64,000 nt of DNA from Bradyrhizobium lablabi (GCF_018129385.1 NZ_JAFCLN010000027.1:1-64000), one strand, 5' to 3'; counted from the first letter of the stretch, positions 9,214-17,539 are shown. Numbers and translations: made by a program. The notes: generated by a model from the sequence alone, not told the origin.

Positions 9214-9909
9214 ATGGGATTGTTCGACTGGCTGAAGCCCAAGACACAAAAGCACGGGCCGACTCCGGAGGGGCTTTACGGGGCATTGCCTAAGGGCGCG
9301 CATTGGGTGGGCGGGGCCGACCCTGCGGGAGCCCCCGATAAATTCGTCCCCGAGTCCGACGCCTACGTGTTCGATATCGCGGAATGGAGATGGGACACGC
9401 AGCTTTGGATCAAAGCTGCAACCGGTTCAGGCGGCAATCCGGCGGGGTTCGGTCTCGTTGTCGCATTATCCGACGGCAGCAATACCGATGCCGTCGAGCT
9501 TTGGCAGAGCGGCAGTCGGGGGCCGGTTTTGAAGGAACGCCAGGAATGGACCATTCCTCCTGGCCATCCGACGCGGGAAATGGCGTTGGTCTCGCATGGC
9601 GAACAAACCACTCAGCTGCTCCGCAAGCTGGAGCAATGCTTCGGCTATCAGCCGATGACTCATCCGGCCTTGCCCGACAAGAGCGCGGTGATCTGCCAGT
9701 TGCTCATGTTGCGGGGGATGGTCGTCCCTGCCGGGGGGCGCTTCACCGCGCGAATGAAGGTTGTGCTTCCGGAGCAGAATGGCTGGGCTTACGCCGAATT
9801 TTTCCTGAACATCAATTCTGTCCGCAAACAGATCTGGCTATCGGAAAAATCCAGCGAGTATCGGATTGCAATATTGACGCGGATTTCCGGCGCCGGCGGG
9901 GCGGCATGA
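9214..9909 (+). CDS. Conserved hypothetical cytoplasmic protein, first gene of the M48/AAA set
   Basis: 231 residues with start ATG 9214 preceded by GGAGG at seven bases; an ORF extension to 9148 uses TTG and lacks this site. The N-terminus GLFDWLKPK is a short amphipathic segment, which might associate with membrane. The rest is mixed alpha/beta with no signal peptide, membrane segment or motif I can name. It lies 49 bases upstream of a membrane M48 peptidase and the same strand continues into a ClpS/AAA+ fusion, so it may be an accessory or substrate of that proteolytic set. Function unknown. Confidence 0.7.
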   Translation: MGLFDWLKPKTQKHGPTPEGLYGALPKGAHWVGGADPAGAPDKFVPESDAYVFDIAEWRWDTQLWIKAATGSGGNPAGFGLVVALSDGSNTDAVELWQSGSRGPVLKERQEWTIPPGHPTREMALVSHGEQTTQLLRKLEQCFGYQPMTHPALPDKSAVICQLLMLRGMVVPAGGRFTARMKVVLPEQNGWAYAEFFLNINSVRKQIWLSEKSSEYRIAILTRISGAGGAA

Positions 9910-9958
9910 GTATCCTCTTGCCGAAGCGAACCGGGTTTCGGTTATCCCGTCATTCCCC

Positions 9959-11038
9959 ATGAGACGCCTCGTCCTCAAGGCCATCTTGCGTCTTGGTCGC
10001 TACGCAGTCCTTCCCATCGTGGCGGTAGCCGGCGCAGTTTTCGTCGTTTGGCTGATGGCCATCGACCGCTATACGATTCTTGCGCTGGCGACGGCGCCGA
10101 TCGTTCTCTCCGCAACGCCGGCCGCCATCGCACTTGCGCTTGGAATCCTGTTGCTGCCTTCCCGGAAGGATCGGAGCTTCAAGGCCGACGAAGCGGCTGC
10201 TCCGGGCTTGTGGTCGATCTGGAAAGAGCTCGATCACGCGTTTGCCCGGCCGGACCGCACGCTCGTGATCGATGCCAATTTCAACGCGTCGATCCAGGAA
10301 GAGAGCCGCTACGCCGGGCTGTTCAGGCGACATGTCACGATGACCGTCGGCCTGCCGCTGCTGATCATTCTGGACGAACGCGCGATCCGCGCCGTCATCG
10401 CCCATGAGGTTGCGCATGCACGGCTTCAGCATACGTCGGGAGGCAGCAACCTGTTCGACTTCATCGCGGCGTCGGAGAACGTTCTTTACTACGCCGACCC
10501 GGATCGGACGATCACGGGGCGCATCGCCGATGCTCTCCTCCACTCCCTGCTGGAATGGCTTTGGAAGGAATACCTCACGCTGTCACGCGAGAACGAGCTT
10601 CAAGCCGATGGAGGCGCGGCGGAGCAGGTCGGACGTGACGAGATGGCACGCGCACTCGTGCTTATGGAGGGCTGCGGCGCACGTCTGTCAGATCTCGTGT
10701 ACACGCCTTTGGAGAAGGAGATGCTGGGCGCAATCAGGGCGCCGACGCCGCCGCTTCAGCGAATTTTCCGTCATCTGGCAGATATCCGGGCGCCCGACCA
10801 ACTTCCGGCGGCTGCGGCCGCCGGAAGCCAGAAGCATGAGCAGGAGCCGGACTCGACGCATCCGCCTTTGGGCAAGCGGCTGGCCAACCTCGGATTCAGC
10901 GACATCCCGCCATTAGACAAGGTGGAGAGCTCCGCTATCGACCAGCTTCTCTCGCCGGAGGCCGCCAAAGAGCTGCGCACGCGCTTCGACGACGAGTGGG
11001 GCAAGAAGGTGGCGCAGTTGGTCGGCGTCGGGGTGTGA
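9959..11038 (+). CDS. M48-family membrane zinc metallopeptidase
   Basis: 359 residues. Two hydrophobic segments at about 14-34 and 38-66 anchor it in the membrane. The zinc site HEVAH is at 149-153, and the third ligand is probably Glu213 in ENELQAD, matching the ExxxD pattern of M48 enzymes such as HtpX and BepA. The C-terminal region has a Pro-rich linker and THPPLGKRLANL, the conserved HPpxxxR segment of the family. It sits 49 bases after an unknown protein and 95 bases before a ClpS-ZBD-AAA+ fusion, all in one direction, so joint action in membrane protein quality control is a reasonable inference. Confidence 0.85.
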   Translation: MRRLVLKAILRLGRYAVLPIVAVAGAVFVVWLMAIDRYTILALATAPIVLSATPAAIALALGILLLPSRKDRSFKADEAAAPGLWSIWKELDHAFARPDRTLVIDANFNASIQEESRYAGLFRRHVTMTVGLPLLIILDERAIRAVIAHEVAHARLQHTSGGSNLFDFIAASENVLYYADPDRTITGRIADALLHSLLEWLWKEYLTLSRENELQADGGAAEQVGRDEMARALVLMEGCGARLSDLVYTPLEKEMLGAIRAPTPPLQRIFRHLADIRAPDQLPAAAAAGSQKHEQEPDSTHPPLGKRLANLGFSDIPPLDKVESSAIDQLLSPEAAKELRTRFDDEWGKKVAQLVGVGV

Positions 11039-11133
11039 TGGCCAGCTCGCGGCGTGTCTGGATGCCGAGCGCTTGACTCGGCTTGCCGACCATGTTCTCT
11101 TTTTGTTCTTTGGAGTAATACAAGGGTCTTTTC

Positions 11134-12861
11134 ATGCACGAAATTCATGCTGATGCCGGCTCCATCAAGCTGATTATTCATGATGACGAAGATACCCCGA
11201 TAGAGTTCGTCAGGCTGCTTCTGTGCACAGTGTTCGGCAAGTCGGAGCGGGAAGCCTTCGAATTCACCGCGCGGCTCGAGGACGGAGCGGAGAAAGTCGT
11301 CTGCGGTCCTTATCCTGCACCGGTCGCCAGCGCGCTTCTGGAAGCGGCACGCCAGAGTATCGATGCGGCCGGACACGGTTTGCTGATCACGAGCGAGGCG
11401 GTGACGGCGAAAGGCGGTTGCGATCTTTGCGGTGAGCCGACGACGAACAAGGAAATCGAGCTTCCCGGCACCGCGGCATGCCTGTGCGACAATTGCCTGT
11501 TTGTTGTCAGGCAGGCGTCGGAGGAGATAACGGGCGACCGGTTCAAATTCGTCTGCGTGGCACTGGACTGGCACTTTGCCGGAATTCCGCAGAACCAGCT
11601 GGTGACGCGATCCCGGCAATTTCCCGGCCACATGCGCGCCGACGTCCAGGTCGCGATCGACAAATTGTTCGCCTCGCCGCTGCACTTCTTCGGCATTCAC
11701 GAAGAGTACCGCTACGAGACGCTGGCATTCGCAGCCTTGTGGAAGCAGGGCCGCAACGCGCCCACCATTGCAGCGCCGCAATATCACGACGTGGATATCG
11801 GCGAAGCGCAGCCGGTGAAATGCCTGCATAATGGATTGTGGCTCTGCCGCGCCGGCGAGCTCCGCTACGCGATACTGGTATCCTCCCATCGGGAATACGA
11901 GCGCGAGGCCGCCCTGCGCATCGAGATGGCAGTACCTGTTGGCGCCGAGGGAGATGCGCTCGTGCAACGCTCGTTCGCCGAGTTGGAAGCCGCGGTGCAC
12001 GCCGCCCGCTCATACCGCGGCAAGATCCTCTCGCTGGAAGGCGGAGCCGAATATCGGGGCCGCTCGCGGGGAATCACGGTGCACCGGCTGCTGACGGTCG
12101 GACGCGACGAGGTGGTCCTACCCGGACAGACACTGAAGCTGCTCGATCGCAATGCGGTGGACTTCGTCTGCAACCGCGAGGCGCTGCGCAAGCTCGGCCA
12201 GTCGACGCGCAAGGGCATTTTGCTCTACGGGCCGCCCGGCACCGGCAAGACGCACACGATCCGCTACCTCGCCACCAATCTGCCCGGGCATACGACACTG
12301 ATCATCACCGCCGAGCAGATCGGCCTGCTCGGCGCCTACATGAATCTGGCGCGGCTGCTACAGCCGACGATGGTGGTGATCGAGGACGTCGATCTGATTG
12401 CGCGCGACCGCGAAGAGATGGGCTCCTGCGAAGAGCCGCTGCTCAACAAGCTGCTCAACGAGATGGACGGGCTGAAGGAAGACGCCGACATCCTGTTCGT
12501 GCTCACCACCAACCGGCCGGGGCAGCTCGAGAGTGCGCTGGCCGGCCGGCCCGGCCGCATCGACCAGGCGATCGAGGTGCCGCTGCCCGACGAGGTCGGC
12601 CGCAGCAAGCTTGTTCGGCTCTACGGCAAGGGCCTATCTCTGAATGCAACGCTCATCGAAGAAACCGTGCGCCGCACCGGCGGCGTCAGCGCCGCCTTCA
12701 TCAAGGAGTTGATGCGGCGTATCGCGCAAGCCAGCATTTTGCGGGACGGCGGTTCGACGGTCGAAGTGGCCGATCTCGACGAGGCGCTCGACGACATGCT
12801 GTTCACCGGCGGCAGGCTTAACGTCAAGCTGCTCGGCGGCGCGCAGAAAATGGCGGATTAA
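11134..12861 (+). CDS. AAA+ ATPase with N-terminal ClpS-like domain and ClpX-type zinc finger
   Basis: 575 residues. Residues 11-88 match ClpS: DEDTPIEFV replaces the NDDYTPMEFV signature, followed by VFGKSEREA, VVCG and GHGLLITSE. Of the N-degron pocket, the Asn is Asp17, Asp18 is kept, and the His (ClpS His66) appears lost. Residues 96-121 are a C4 finger, Cys96-x2-Cys99 and Cys118-x2-Cys121, with the same 22-residue spacing as ClpX ZBD and a matching PG..CDNC segment. After a linker of about 235 residues comes a classic AAA module: Walker A GPPGTGKT (366-373), Walker B VVIEDVD, sensor-1 TTN (460) and GRPGRID (Arg finger). No protease domain is fused. AAGGG precedes ATG 11134. Likely an unfoldase whose recognition parts resemble Clp adaptors; the M48 peptidase next door is the obvious partner. 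Confidence 0.85.
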   Translation: MHEIHADAGSIKLIIHDDEDTPIEFVRLLLCTVFGKSEREAFEFTARLEDGAEKVVCGPYPAPVASALLEAARQSIDAAGHGLLITSEAVTAKGGCDLCGEPTTNKEIELPGTAACLCDNCLFVVRQASEEITGDRFKFVCVALDWHFAGIPQNQLVTRSRQFPGHMRADVQVAIDKLFASPLHFFGIHEEYRYETLAFAALWKQGRNAPTIAAPQYHDVDIGEAQPVKCLHNGLWLCRAGELRYAILVSSHREYEREAALRIEMAVPVGAEGDALVQRSFAELEAAVHAARSYRGKILSLEGGAEYRGRSRGITVHRLLTVGRDEVVLPGQTLKLLDRNAVDFVCNREALRKLGQSTRKGILLYGPPGTGKTHTIRYLATNLPGHTTLIITAEQIGLLGAYMNLARLLQPTMVVIEDVDLIARDREEMGSCEEPLLNKLLNEMDGLKEDADILFVLTTNRPGQLESALAGRPGRIDQAIEVPLPDEVGRSKLVRLYGKGLSLNATLIEETVRRTGGVSAAFIKELMRRIAQASILRDGGSTVEVADLDEALDDMLFTGGRLNVKLLGGAQKMAD

Positions 12862-12891
12862 CGGTTGAAGTCGGCTTGCAAGATGGGCCTG

Positions 12892-12920
12892 AATGGCATA
12901 TGTGTGCGGCATATGCCATT
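12892..12920. promoter_or_regulatory. Putative VapB operator (perfect inverted repeat)
   Basis: AATGGCATATG (12892-12902), a 7-base spacer, then CATATGCCATT (12910-12920): an exact 11-bp inverted repeat ending 10 bases before the vapB start. Type II antitoxins of the AbrB fold bind such palindromes to repress their own operon, so this is a strong operator candidate. Confidence 0.75.
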
Positions 12921-12930
12921 GGAGAGCGGC

Positions 12931-13167
12931 ATGTCGGAACAGAGGCACGTCAGATTATTTCGCAATGGGCGCAACCAGGCAGTCCGCATTCCCGTCGAAT
13001 TCGAACTGCCGGGCAATGAAGCCATCATGCACCGGGACGGCGATCGCTTGGTGATCGAACCGGTGCGCAAGCGCGGACTGGTTGCTCTTCTCAAATCGAT
13101 GCAGCCTCTGGCCGAAGAGTTTCCCGAGATCGACGATCCCCCGCCGGCGCGGGAGCGGGCGCTTTGA
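12931..13167 (+). CDS. vapB: VapB antitoxin (AbrB/SpoVT fold)
   Basis: 78 residues. The N-terminal half VRLFRNGRNQAVRIP is the swapped-hairpin DNA-binding motif of AbrB-type VapB proteins; the Pro-rich acidic tail EEFPEIDDPPPARE is the toxin-binding part. ATG 12931 is chosen because GGAGA lies five bases upstream and the AbrB fold starts there; the frame is open to 12865. The stop overlaps the vapC start by four bases (TTGA), giving coupled translation. It should neutralise VapC and, with it, repress the operon at the palindrome just upstream. Confidence 0.9.
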   Translation: MSEQRHVRLFRNGRNQAVRIPVEFELPGNEAIMHRDGDRLVIEPVRKRGLVALLKSMQPLAEEFPEIDDPPPARERAL

Positions 13168-13565
13168 CGCGCTACTTGCTCGACACCAACATCATTTCCG
13201 ATCTGATCCGGAATCCGCAGGGCAAGGCCGCGAAACGAATCGCCAGGATTGGCGAGGACAACATCTGCACCAGCATCATCGTGGCGGCCGAGTTGCGCTA
13301 CGGATGCGCAAAGAGCGGCTCGAAGCGATTACTCGATGCGGTCGAGGATCTGCTGGGCGAGATCGAGGTGCTGCCGTTCGATGTTCCCGCCGATGTCGAA
13401 TATGGCGCCATCCGCACGGAGCTGGAAACAGCAGGAATGCCAATCGGCGGCAACGATCTGTTGATTGCCGCCCACGCCCTCACGGCCGGCGCGACGGTGG
13501 TGACCGCCAATGCGGACGAGTTCAAACGTATCCAGGGCCTGAAGGTCGAGAACTGGCTTGCTTAA
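13164..13565 (+). CDS. vapC: VapC toxin, PIN-domain ribonuclease
   Basis: 133 residues from a TTG start that overlaps the vapB stop. The PIN acidic residues are present: Asp7 in LLDTN, Glu43 in AAELRYG, Asp98 in GGNDLLIAA and Asp116 in TANADEF. Length and motif spacing are those of FitB/VapC toxins, which cleave tRNA or rRNA with Mg. The gene looks intact, in contrast to the truncated vapC remnant 1.2 kb downstream. Confidence 0.92.
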   Translation: MTRYLLDTNIISDLIRNPQGKAAKRIARIGEDNICTSIIVAAELRYGCAKSGSKRLLDAVEDLLGEIEVLPFDVPADVEYGAIRTELETAGMPIGGNDLLIAAHALTAGATVVTANADEFKRIQGLKVENWLA

Positions 13566-13625
13566 GGCAAAGCCGGCTGCGCCAGCCTTTCGCGGCGAGC
13601 GCGTCCGGTGCAAGATGTGACCGGC

Positions 13626-14231
13626 TCAGGACGCCAGTTCGAAGTCGAACGCGCCTTCGCCGAGAACCTTTCGCAAGTGTTCGATCCGCCGCCGAGCCAG
13701 GGTTACGGATTCGGTCGGGCCGGGAATATAAAAAGGCCGGCCTTCGCATCCAAACTCGAAGACCGCATCGCTTGCGTCGGCGTTCGCATCGCCAAATATC
13801 CGCTCCACCGCGGCGAAGTCCCGGTGCGGCGCGAAACCAATCGAATGCGACCAAGCGACAAGATCGCGCAACAGCTTGCGGGCGTAGCCGGGATCGACGG
13901 CAACAACCGGCGATGCGGCATCGGCCGCATCCATGTACATCTCGAAGACTTTGCCCTCGATCGATTCGAACATCACATCCTTGACGCCGAGACAGAATAC
14001 GTCGAGCAGGAACGAGGCCAGTTCGAGCCGGTAAGGGTTAGCGCCTCGCGCCAGAACCAAAGTCCCCATGCCATCGTCGAATACCGATTCGGTAAGGAAG
14101 CAATACTGGACAGGCAATTGGGCTGCGTGAAGCACGCGGGCGGGCAAGCTGCTCTCCAACGCCTCTTCGCGTCGCTTCCGCGCCAGTGCCTGGGCTTTCT
14201 TCGCGCGCTTCAACGCCATGTTCACCGCCAT
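13626..14231 (-). CDS. Hypothetical protein
   Basis: 201 residues when started at ATG 14231, which has AAGGGAG about 7 bases upstream; the frame runs on to 14309 without better signals. The N-terminus is strongly basic and helical (LKRAKKAQALARKRREE). The middle has VLARGANPYRLELASFLLDVFCLGVKD and an acidic C-terminal half. No signal peptide and no family I can name. It points towards the vapC gene and lies between intact and broken toxin genes in a region that looks accessory. Confidence 0.65.
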   Translation of the reverse strand: MAVNMALKRAKKAQALARKRREEALESSLPARVLHAAQLPVQYCFLTESVFDDGMGTLVLARGANPYRLELASFLLDVFCLGVKDVMFESIEGKVFEMYMDAADAASPVVAVDPGYARKLLRDLVAWSHSIGFAPHRDFAAVERIFGDANADASDAVFEFGCEGRPFYIPGPTESVTLARRRIEHLRKVLGEGAFDFELAS

Positions 14232-14406
14232 CGCCCGCTCCCTTTGTGATTCGGAGTGATTCGGTACTTGCGTATGGTAGGAACAACAATTCGGCTGGTA
14301 GAGTGGCAAAGTGCAAGAATTCTGGGGGCAACGCCCTCATCGAATTTGAAAAGCGGCATATGTTCCGGCGATTCCACCGTGAACCCAATCGTTTGAGTTG
14401 GCGGCG

Positions 14407-14868
14407 ATGAGCGTTTCGGCCGACGCCCTCTACAAAATGTCCGACGTCGCGTTGCTGGCGGCTTATGTCGAGGCGCGGCAACAGTTCGTCGAAAGGAAGT
14501 TCGCGCGTGATACGCAGCGGGCGCGACTGGACTGGCTCAGGGCAAAAATGTTCGTCGGCAGCCCGGGCGGGGTCACCGAGCGCAACATGGCGATCGACGT
14601 TTCCGAGGAAATCGCGCGCAAGGGCCAGGAGCTGCGCGAGATGACGCGAGAGCTCGATCTGCTGAAGGTCGATGTCGACGTCATCGGGATCGTCATTCGA
14701 TCCCGCGGCACGACGGCACCGGTCGCCACCCAAGCGGAAGATGGAGTTCACGGCGACGCCGAGCGAAGGCCATTGAGGCGCCTGAGGCATCCTTTGGACG
14801 TCAGAGCTCTATGGCCGTCGCATGGGAGCAGGTATCGAGTTGGCTATCTGCGGAAACGGTCTGGGTGA
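14407..14868 (+). CDS. Hypothetical helical protein, possibly with an altered C-terminus
   Basis: Up to 153 residues from ATG 14407. Residues 1-100 are nearly all helical with charged heptads (VEARQQFVERKFARD, KGQELREMTRELDLLK), so a coiled coil is likely. After about residue 105 the composition turns Arg-rich and low in hydrophobics. That tail overlaps the start of a vapC remnant in another frame, so the natural C-terminus may have been lost in the same rearrangement that truncated vapC. A TTG at 14398 is an alternative start. Function unknown. Confidence 0.55.
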   Translation: MSVSADALYKMSDVALLAAYVEARQQFVERKFARDTQRARLDWLRAKMFVGSPGGVTERNMAIDVSEEIARKGQELREMTRELDLLKVDVDVIGIVIRSRGTTAPVATQAEDGVHGDAERRPLRRLRHPLDVRALWPSHGSRYRVGYLRKRSG

Positions 14869-15056
14869 CCGAGCCGACGGAGCGCCACGCCGCTGTTCTA
14901 GGCAAACTCCTGGCGCTTCCCGGCATCTACGGGAATCTGGTTCCGGATGTACATCTTGCAGCGCTCGCCATCGAGCACAGGCTCACCTTGTGTTTCACCG
15001 ATGGAGGCTTTGCACGATTCCCGAGCCTGACCTGGCTCAATCCCATTGCTGCGTGA
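14811..15056 (+). pseudogene. Truncated VapC toxin remnant
   Basis: The 81 codons match only the C-terminal half of a PIN toxin: WEQVSSWLSAETVWV, PTERHAAVLG, GNLVPDVHLAALAIEH and TDGGFARF, ending WLNP. The N-terminal half with the first catalytic Asp (LLDxN) and Glu is absent in all frames just upstream, and the usual TDxDF has become TDGGF, so even the retained active-site acidic residue is partly lost. The joint lies near 14790-14811, where the upstream helical ORF runs in a different frame. It cannot encode an active nuclease. Confidence 0.75.
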
Positions 15057-15202
15057 GTGCGGCCCGCCGAAGACCGAGGACGCTTCAATGCCGCTTCGAG
15101 GCACACGCTCTTACAACCGGGGAGGTCAGGTCGGCGTGACCCTGCCGCTCCATATTACGGTTCGCGGAGCAGTGCTCCCGGTTTTGTGCTGGATGGCGGA
15201 AG

Positions 15203-15279
15203 TGGCGCGCCCGAAAGGATTCGAACCTCTGACCCCCAGATTCGTAGTCTGGTGCTCTATCCAGCTGAGCTACGGGCGC
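15203..15279 (-). tRNA. tRNA-Arg (anticodon ACG)
   Basis: Read on the minus strand the cloverleaf is complete: acceptor GCGCCCG pairing with CGGGCGC, D-loop AGCTGGATAG, anticodon stem CCAGA/TCTGG around CTACGAA, and T-loop TTCGAAT. The anticodon is ACG (A34 becomes inosine), reading CGU/CGC/CGA. The 3' CCA is encoded (15203-15205). Its 3' end faces the accessory-like 9-15 kb region. Confidence 0.95.
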
Positions 15280-15515
15280 GTTTTCACGAGGGTAGCGGGC
15301 TTGAACGCCCGATGCATCCGATAAAAGGGTCGGAAGACGTCGCGAAAGAGGGCCCTAGCTACCGGCTTCCGGGCTGGTTTGCAAGGTCTGGGTGGCGGCA
15401 AAATGCCCATTCGAGGGATACCGGGTGCGTGCGGCGGGCCCGGTAAAATCTCATTCAAATCGCTTCGGGATTCCGCCTTCATCGCTGCGCGATGCCCCGG
15501 AATGACGACTGGGCC

Positions 15516-17006
15516 TTACGCCCGTTGTCGCTCGTTCCGGACGCTCAAAAGTTCCACCGGGCGGTCGGGGATCACGATGCGGAAGGTGGCGCCGATGGTG
15601 CCTTCGACGAGCTGGATGCCCCCGCCATGGGCGCGGACCAATTCGGCCGCGATCGCAAGGCCAAGGCCGCTGCCGCCGGGGCGGCCGGAGCTCTGGAACG
15701 CCTCGAACAGGTGCTCGCGCGCCTTGGCCGGAACGCCCGGGCCGGTGTCGGCGACTTCCAGGATCGCGACCGAGCCTTCGCGGCGGCCGGTGATGCGGAT
15801 CTGGAGCGTGGCGGCATCGCTTTTCGGACGGCTCTCCAGCGCCTGTACCGCGTTGCGCACGAGGTTGAGCAGCACGCGGAAAAGCTGGTCGGGATCGGCA
15901 TCGACGGTCAGCCCGCGCTCGATCGCACTGACCCAGGTGATGGAAGCATCCGCCGCGAGCCCTGCGGATTCGCGCACTTCGGCGGCCACCGGCTCGACCA
16001 GCATCATGCGGCGGTCCGGCGAGGCCTCCTGCGCGCGGCCGTAGGACAGCGTCGACTGGCAGAAGTCGATCGCGCGCTCGAGCGAGCGCATCAGCTTTGG
16101 CGCAAAGCGCTGCACCCTGGGATCGGGCACGCTGGCGAGCTGGTCGGACAATAGCTGCGAGGACGCCAGCAAATTGCGCAGATCGTGATTGATCTTGGAG
16201 ACGGCAAGACCAAGCGCCGCGAGCCGGCTCTTCTGCGACAGCATCGAGACAAGGTCGCGCTGCATGTCCGACAATTCGCGCTCGGCGACGCCGATCTCGT
16301 CGCCGCGCTGGCTCGGCACGATGATGTGCGCCGAACTCTCCGGGTTTTCGTGGAAGCCGACGAGACTCGCAGTGAGGCGCCGCATCGGCCGCACGAACAG
16401 ATAATGCAGGGCGAGATAGACGAGCGCGGAGGTGATGCCCGCGATCAGCAGGGAGACCACCAGCACATTGCGGGAAAAGCGATACATCGCCTGCCGCAGC
16501 GGCTGCTCGTCGATCACGACTTCGATGAATTGTGCGCTGCCCGGCGCCGGCCCGACGACGCGGATCGCCTGATTGCCGCGCTCCAGCATCACCTCGAACG
16601 CGTCCATGATCGCCGACCACGCGCTCATGTCGCGCAGATCGATGTCGCGGTCGATCTTCGGCGGCAGGTCGGCGCTGGCGAGCATGCGGCGCTGCTGGCC
16701 CATCTTGATCGCGACGGCGCGCGCACCAATTGAAGTGAGGATCTGCCGCGACAGCGATTCGGGCACCATGCCGAGCGGCGCGGCATCCAGCACCAGCGCG
16801 GCGGTGTTGGCCGCAGCGAGGCGGTCGTTGAGACGGTTGACGTGGAAGTTGGCGATGGCGGGCACATAGATCAGCATCCCGGCGATCATCGCCAGCGGGA
16901 TGGTCAGGAGCAGCAGCTTGCCGGACAGGCCAAGCCGGTGCGGCGCCCTGACGGACGGGTTTGGCCGCGGCGCTTCACCGGACGGCTGATTGTCGTTCTC
17001 TGACAC
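15516..17006 (-). CDS. Membrane sensor histidine kinase (orphan)
   Basis: 496 residues from GTG 17006, with AAGGG upstream. A cytoplasmic Pro-rich N-terminus is followed by TM1 (about 29-50), a periplasmic sensor of about 130 residues, TM2 (about 183-205), a HAMP region (RPMRRLTASL), a DHp helix with INHDLRNLLA carrying the phospho-acceptor His, and a HATPase_c domain with N-box LLNLVRNAVQAL, G1 DTGPGVP and G2 GSGLGLAIAAEL. It autophosphorylates and passes phosphate to a response regulator; none is adjacent, so the partner is elsewhere. The periplasmic input is unrecognised. Confidence 0.92.
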   Translation of the reverse strand: MSENDNQPSGEAPRPNPSVRAPHRLGLSGKLLLLTIPLAMIAGMLIYVPAIANFHVNRLNDRLAAANTAALVLDAAPLGMVPESLSRQILTSIGARAVAIKMGQQRRMLASADLPPKIDRDIDLRDMSAWSAIMDAFEVMLERGNQAIRVVGPAPGSAQFIEVVIDEQPLRQAMYRFSRNVLVVSLLIAGITSALVYLALHYLFVRPMRRLTASLVGFHENPESSAHIIVPSQRGDEIGVAERELSDMQRDLVSMLSQKSRLAALGLAVSKINHDLRNLLASSQLLSDQLASVPDPRVQRFAPKLMRSLERAIDFCQSTLSYGRAQEASPDRRMMLVEPVAAEVRESAGLAADASITWVSAIERGLTVDADPDQLFRVLLNLVRNAVQALESRPKSDAATLQIRITGRREGSVAILEVADTGPGVPAKAREHLFEAFQSSGRPGGSGLGLAIAAELVRAHGGGIQLVEGTIGATFRIVIPDRPVELLSVRNERQRA

Positions 17007-17376
17007 GATATCTGCCCTTGATATCCTGATTCAGAGGATGCGGTTGGCCCCCGAACCGGTCAAATTACGGATCGCTAATGTGCGTCCGAAGCCTGATCTA
17101 GTGCGGCGTCAGGCCAGCCGCCATGTTCGCCGATTAAAACAACTGTTAATCAGCGTATTGGACACAATTGCGCCCTTTCGAAGAAGCGGAACTGAGGCAA
17201 CCCGCAACGTTGACGAAAACGGGGCGCTCCCGTATAAGCCGCGCCAATTGTCCGCGATGGCCCGGTTTGACCGGGGGCGGCTCATTTGGGGCCGGAACCG
17301 GCCCGTTTGGGTGGCCAGCATCACCGGACTTCATCTCAATTCAGCGGCAGATTGCCTTCTCAGCGGAGTACGACCC
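17007..17376. other. Intergenic region upstream of rpmH
   Basis: A 370-base gap between the divergent kinase and rpmH; it must hold promoters for both. A perfect palindrome GGGCCGG-AA-CCGGCCC lies at 17289-17304, with a TTGACCGG box at about 17267. No DnaA boxes are visible, so this is not treated as a replication origin. No further gene is supported. Confidence 0.5.
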
Positions 17377-17511
17377 GTGAAGCGGACTTATCAACCCAGC
17401 AAACTGGTGCGCAAGCGCCGCCACGGCTTCCGCGCCCGCCTGGCCACCGCCGGCGGCCGCAAGGTGCTGGCCGCGCGCCGCGCGCGGGGCCGCAAGCGTC
17501 TGAGCGCCTGA
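17377..17511 (+). CDS. rpmH: 50S ribosomal protein L34
   Basis: 44 residues from a GTG start with GGAG at about 9 bases upstream. It begins MKRTYQPSK, continues RKRRHGFRARLATAGGRKV and ends RRARGRKRLSA, the complete and near-invariant L34 sequence. Too short for many ORF callers. It heads the rpmH-rnpA-yidC-engB cluster, conserved across bacteria. Confidence 0.98.
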   Translation: MKRTYQPSKLVRKRRHGFRARLATAGGRKVLAARRARGRKRLSA

Positions 17512-17539
17512 GCCGGACTGCCCTCTTAGGACACACCTC

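Noticed and set aside
17007..17376. Possible replication origin next to rpmH
   Set aside because: No DnaA boxes or dnaA gene are seen, and in alphaproteobacteria the origin usually lies elsewhere (near hemE).
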